Assembly: GCA_030068075.1 (NCBI GenBank)
Contig: CM057844.1
Location: 14,926,001 to 14,990,000, forward strand
DNA from: Paguma larvata
Lineage: Eukaryota > Chordata > Mammalia > Carnivora > Viverridae
Direction: 5' to 3'
Length of the DNA stretch: 64,000 nucleotides
The notes under the pieces are model-generated. The model did not search any database and was not told the origin of the DNA. It saw nothing but the letters and a program-made list of their open reading frames with translations. The translations under genes were made by a program, and so were the position numbers. This document shows positions 61,429-64,000 of the stretch, piece after piece. Numbering within the stretch: position 1 is the first letter of the stretch; each line of letters opens with the position of its first letter.

Positions 61429-61799
61429 CCTTTGATCAGATGAGAAGTCATTTGGAATTCTTGAGAATTGGCCATCCCAATGCAGTTGTACATTAATAGC
61501 CACAATTTTCCATGGGATGTTAGTGCTGAAAGATATATGGTCTAACCTCATCTTCCAGATCAGCAAATAGGGAACCAGAGAAATTTCACAGAAGCCAGTT
61601 CAAATGGTACACATGAGAAAAAGAAAAACAAGTACATCAACAACTACATCACATTTGGGAGTCTACCAGAATCAGCCCGTTTTGTTGTCATTTGCCGGAG
61701 AAATGTGGGGAGGCATGAATAAGTCTCTGGAAATAAAAAAGGGCTCATTTATGGTAAAGGCAAAAAGTCTGCTGGAAAGTATATGCTCTGACGGATGTT

Positions 61800-63275
61800 A
61801 AGTGTGTTTTCATTTTTTATTAGAGAAGTTGGAAGTTTAATTTCAGGGTTGATGGTAACATCATTTTCTCTGCTTTGTTCACGGGAACACACAGAATCAA
61901 TTTGTACAAGCATATACAACAATTCAGTTGGTGTTTTGTGTCCTAAAATCAGTAATCTGATTAGTTCTAGACTACCAAGTTTCCATGCGTTCCTCCTGGC
62001 TTGGGCAGCATGGCTCGATTCCCCGCAGAATACTTTTTCATGCACTGTCTGCAACACAACTATGGCAGGCTTAAAGACCATGCAGATTAACACTGTAGCA
62101 AATTGTTTTGATATTTAACAGACGTAAAAAGGTTATTTCCTGATATGAAATTCTGAAAATCTGCATAAATATTTTTGTGTAAAATTAAATTAGTTATGTA
62201 TTTTTTTTGAAACTAGAACTTGAAGTATCAAGAATGCCCACATAATTCATATACACATATATATAGACTTTTTCATTATGCTAAAAGTCTTCATAGTCAA
62301 ATTATATTCTGTGCCATACATTTATTTAACCAGCATTTATTTGGCATTAGGTTAACTGTATCTGTACGGATTAGTCTTAACTGGTGCTTGTGTATCATGC
62401 AAACATAGTTCTGGTACTCCTGTTTACTAATCTCGTCATGTGGCAATACGTAGATGATTTTGCTCTATAACAGTGTGATTTAGGAGTATAAATATTTTAT
62501 ACATGGTCACATTTACAAACGTTTGCCAATAACCACTTCACGATCTTTATGGTGTAATAGTGTATTATAACGTCTGGAATCGGCAGAAGCAATTCCTATA
62601 AAGCAGTGTCAGATGTAAACTTTCTTAACGTGTGCCTAACAGAGTTCTCCCTTGAGCACTGACTGATGAGTTTTGGCACAGGTACATTGTTCTACTTTTT
62701 TTTATTCTAATAATTTCCACAACTTTTACAGGAACTTTAGCTTCTTACGGCATGGCAGAGACATGGCACTTACTGATGAGGTAACTTAGATGTAGAAAAA
62801 TTCTGCAAAATTATTTGTCTAGCAGACTGCCACTTCTGCTGATGAATTTGTAGACAGAGTTTGTTTTTTTCCCCTAGTGCATGCACTTGCTATTCCATTG
62901 CTAATGCACTATTTTTGCTGCAGCTCAAACATGTCCTAATGCATCACAGAGCAGAGTTGTAGACACCAAGCTCATTCACTTGTGATGGTATTTTATAGCA
63001 AACATGTTTAAGTTGTAATATCAAGGGTCAAACTCTGCCTTACTGGACTAGTGATTTTGGTGGGGTTGGAGCTACTTTTGATTGGCCAAGGAAATCCAAT
63101 ACTCAAAATGTTAAATAGAAATACATAAGTCTTGGTGGTTTCAGGTAACATCGTGGCTGCACACAAAGGAAACCCAAAAGACAACAGCCTTCTTGCGTGA
63201 ACTCTGTGTTGGGAAGGTTGGGAGTGATCTTTTGATACTGTGTGGTTTTGCGGCTTCAGTTTGTGTTCTGGAGTT
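61800..63275 (-). other. PLCB4: PLCB4 3' UTR, probable extent
   Basis: Sequence following the PLCB4 stop on minus. It is free of SINE or LINE insertions for about 1.8 kb, in contrast to the DNA on its left. AATAAA signals (TTTATT on plus) occur at 62701-62706, 62336-62341, 62321-62326 and 61816-61821. The most distal gives a UTR near 1.5 kb, in keeping with the human mRNA size as I recall it. Which site is used is not known. Confidence 0.55.
61816..61821 (-). terminator. PLCB4: Candidate distal PLCB4 poly(A) signal
   Basis: AATAAA on minus, the last of four such hexamers before a SINE begins at 61.43 kb. Proximal alternatives are at 62701, 62336 and 62321. Confidence 0.35.
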
Positions 63276-63344
63276 TCACACTACTGTTGCTGGTCTGCGG
63301 TCCATCTCGGCTTCCAACTTCACCATCTGCTGCATCTCCTTCGC
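63276..63344 (-). CDS. PLCB4: PLCB4 last coding exon (C-terminal tail)
   Basis: Read on minus after an acceptor (GATGTTACAG), 22 complete codons plus Ala: [22 protein letters not shown] and a TGA. This is the C-terminus of phospholipase C beta-4, the Gq-activated enzyme that cleaves PIP2 to IP3 and diacylglycerol at the plasma membrane (known, about 1175 residues). The exon holds the end of the basic coiled-coil C-terminal domain and the terminal ATVV, which fits a class I PDZ ligand (T at -2, V at 0). The rest of the gene lies beyond the right edge. Gene order PLCB4 then LAMP5 on one strand matches human 20p12. The exon is too short to stand out as an open frame; the call rests on the peptide and on synteny. 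Confidence 0.93.
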   Translation of the reverse strand, partial: AKEMQQMVKLEAEMDRRPATVV

Positions 63345-64000
63345 CTGTAACATCAGAAACACGGCCTTACATGTTGAAATTCTCTCTTGAAGGCACATAG
63401 CCACCCCGGCCCCTTTTCTCCTGTAAATCTTATGCTGTCACTATATCCTTGCTACTCCATAGACCAGGACCTTGTGAGAAATGCACAACCTTGGACTCCA
63501 TCCCAGACCTACTAGATCAAAATGTGCATTTGACAAGATCCCTGAGACATTTTTATGCACACTAAAGGTTGTGAAGAACTAGTTCTCCATAGCACCAGGA
63601 AAACTGTTTGAAAAGAGACTAAGCCAGTCCCTCAATAGATTAGGTCACGTCAAACCATTTGACTTAGTTTCTACAGATAGACATGTTACCTTGGCTGTGT
63701 ATAATTTGAACTTTTAGAATAGGTGTTGCTTATGCACAATATTGTCCCCAAATAGCCTGACATTTAGTTAATTCCCTAAGAATCTGAAGGGAAAATTTAG
63801 GTGGGAGCGTATCACATTGATTTGGTAGGTATACCTTGCAAATATAACGTCACAGGAATGTGTATGGTTCTTGAAATCCTGTTGTCCAAAACTTATCCCT
63901 ATGGGCTCTCATTTTGAGATAATTTTTTATGGGCTTCCCCAGGAAGTAAGCCATGGTGAACTTGGTCTCCTGAATTACGGCTGTCACTAAGACAACTAGG
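63345..64000 (-). other. PLCB4: PLCB4 last intron, partial
   Basis: Begins at the AG of the terminal-exon acceptor and runs off the window. No other PLCB4 exon is recognised. It contains one MER5-like fragment. Confidence 0.8.
63465..63590 (+). mobile_element. MER5-type remnant in the PLCB4 intron
   Basis: tgtgagaaatgcacaacctt, catcccagacctactagatc and acactaaaggttgtgaagaa match the MER5 pattern. Confidence 0.65.

Overview
The window is mammalian nuclear DNA, almost certainly from a cat-family carnivore. About twenty copies of the tRNA-derived carnivore SINE (head close to GGGTGCCTGGGTGGCTCAG, CT-rich tail, then A-rich end) carry the felid-type body 'gctgacagctcagagcc...gcttcggattctgtgtctcc'. 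Ancient mammalian MIR, L2 and MER5 fragments and carnivore L1 copies surround them. There are no prokaryotic features.

Two genes can be read, both on the minus strand. LAMP5 (BAD-LAMP) is complete. Its six coding exons lie between 18,224 and 3,197 with consensus splice sites and join in frame to 280 codons, the length of human LAMP5. Five exons are packed into 15.2-18.2 kb and the last, coding for the membrane anchor, is 11.8 kb away. At the right edge (63,276-63,344) is the last coding exon of PLCB4, ending in [12 protein letters not shown], with its 3' UTR running left to about 61.8 kb. Human 20p12 has the same order, PLCB4 upstream of LAMP5 in the same orientation, so the window is the reverse complement of that block.

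Layout: 1-2.5 kb, sequence downstream of LAMP5; 2.5-18.2 kb, LAMP5 with a repeat-rich last intron; 16.7-18.5 kb, CpG-rich exons and promoter; 18.5-23.4 kb, AT-rich repeat-poor upstream DNA; 23.4-26.4 kb, a second CpG-rich block interrupted by a 290-bp pyrimidine microsatellite; 27-45.7 kb, nested ancient repeats; 46.3-52.2 and 55.3-59.8 kb, two decayed L1 elements, both on the minus strand; 59.8-64 kb, the PLCB4 3' end and last intron.

The two genes share no operon-like link. The 44 kb between them is mostly transposon-derived. The part nearest LAMP5 (about 11.5-28.4 kb) has no SINE at all and holds both CpG blocks, which suggests regulatory DNA. I found no new protein system. The less ordinary items are the second CpG block with a strong splice donor, a twin-primed L1, several datable nested insertions, and the short PLCB4 exon.
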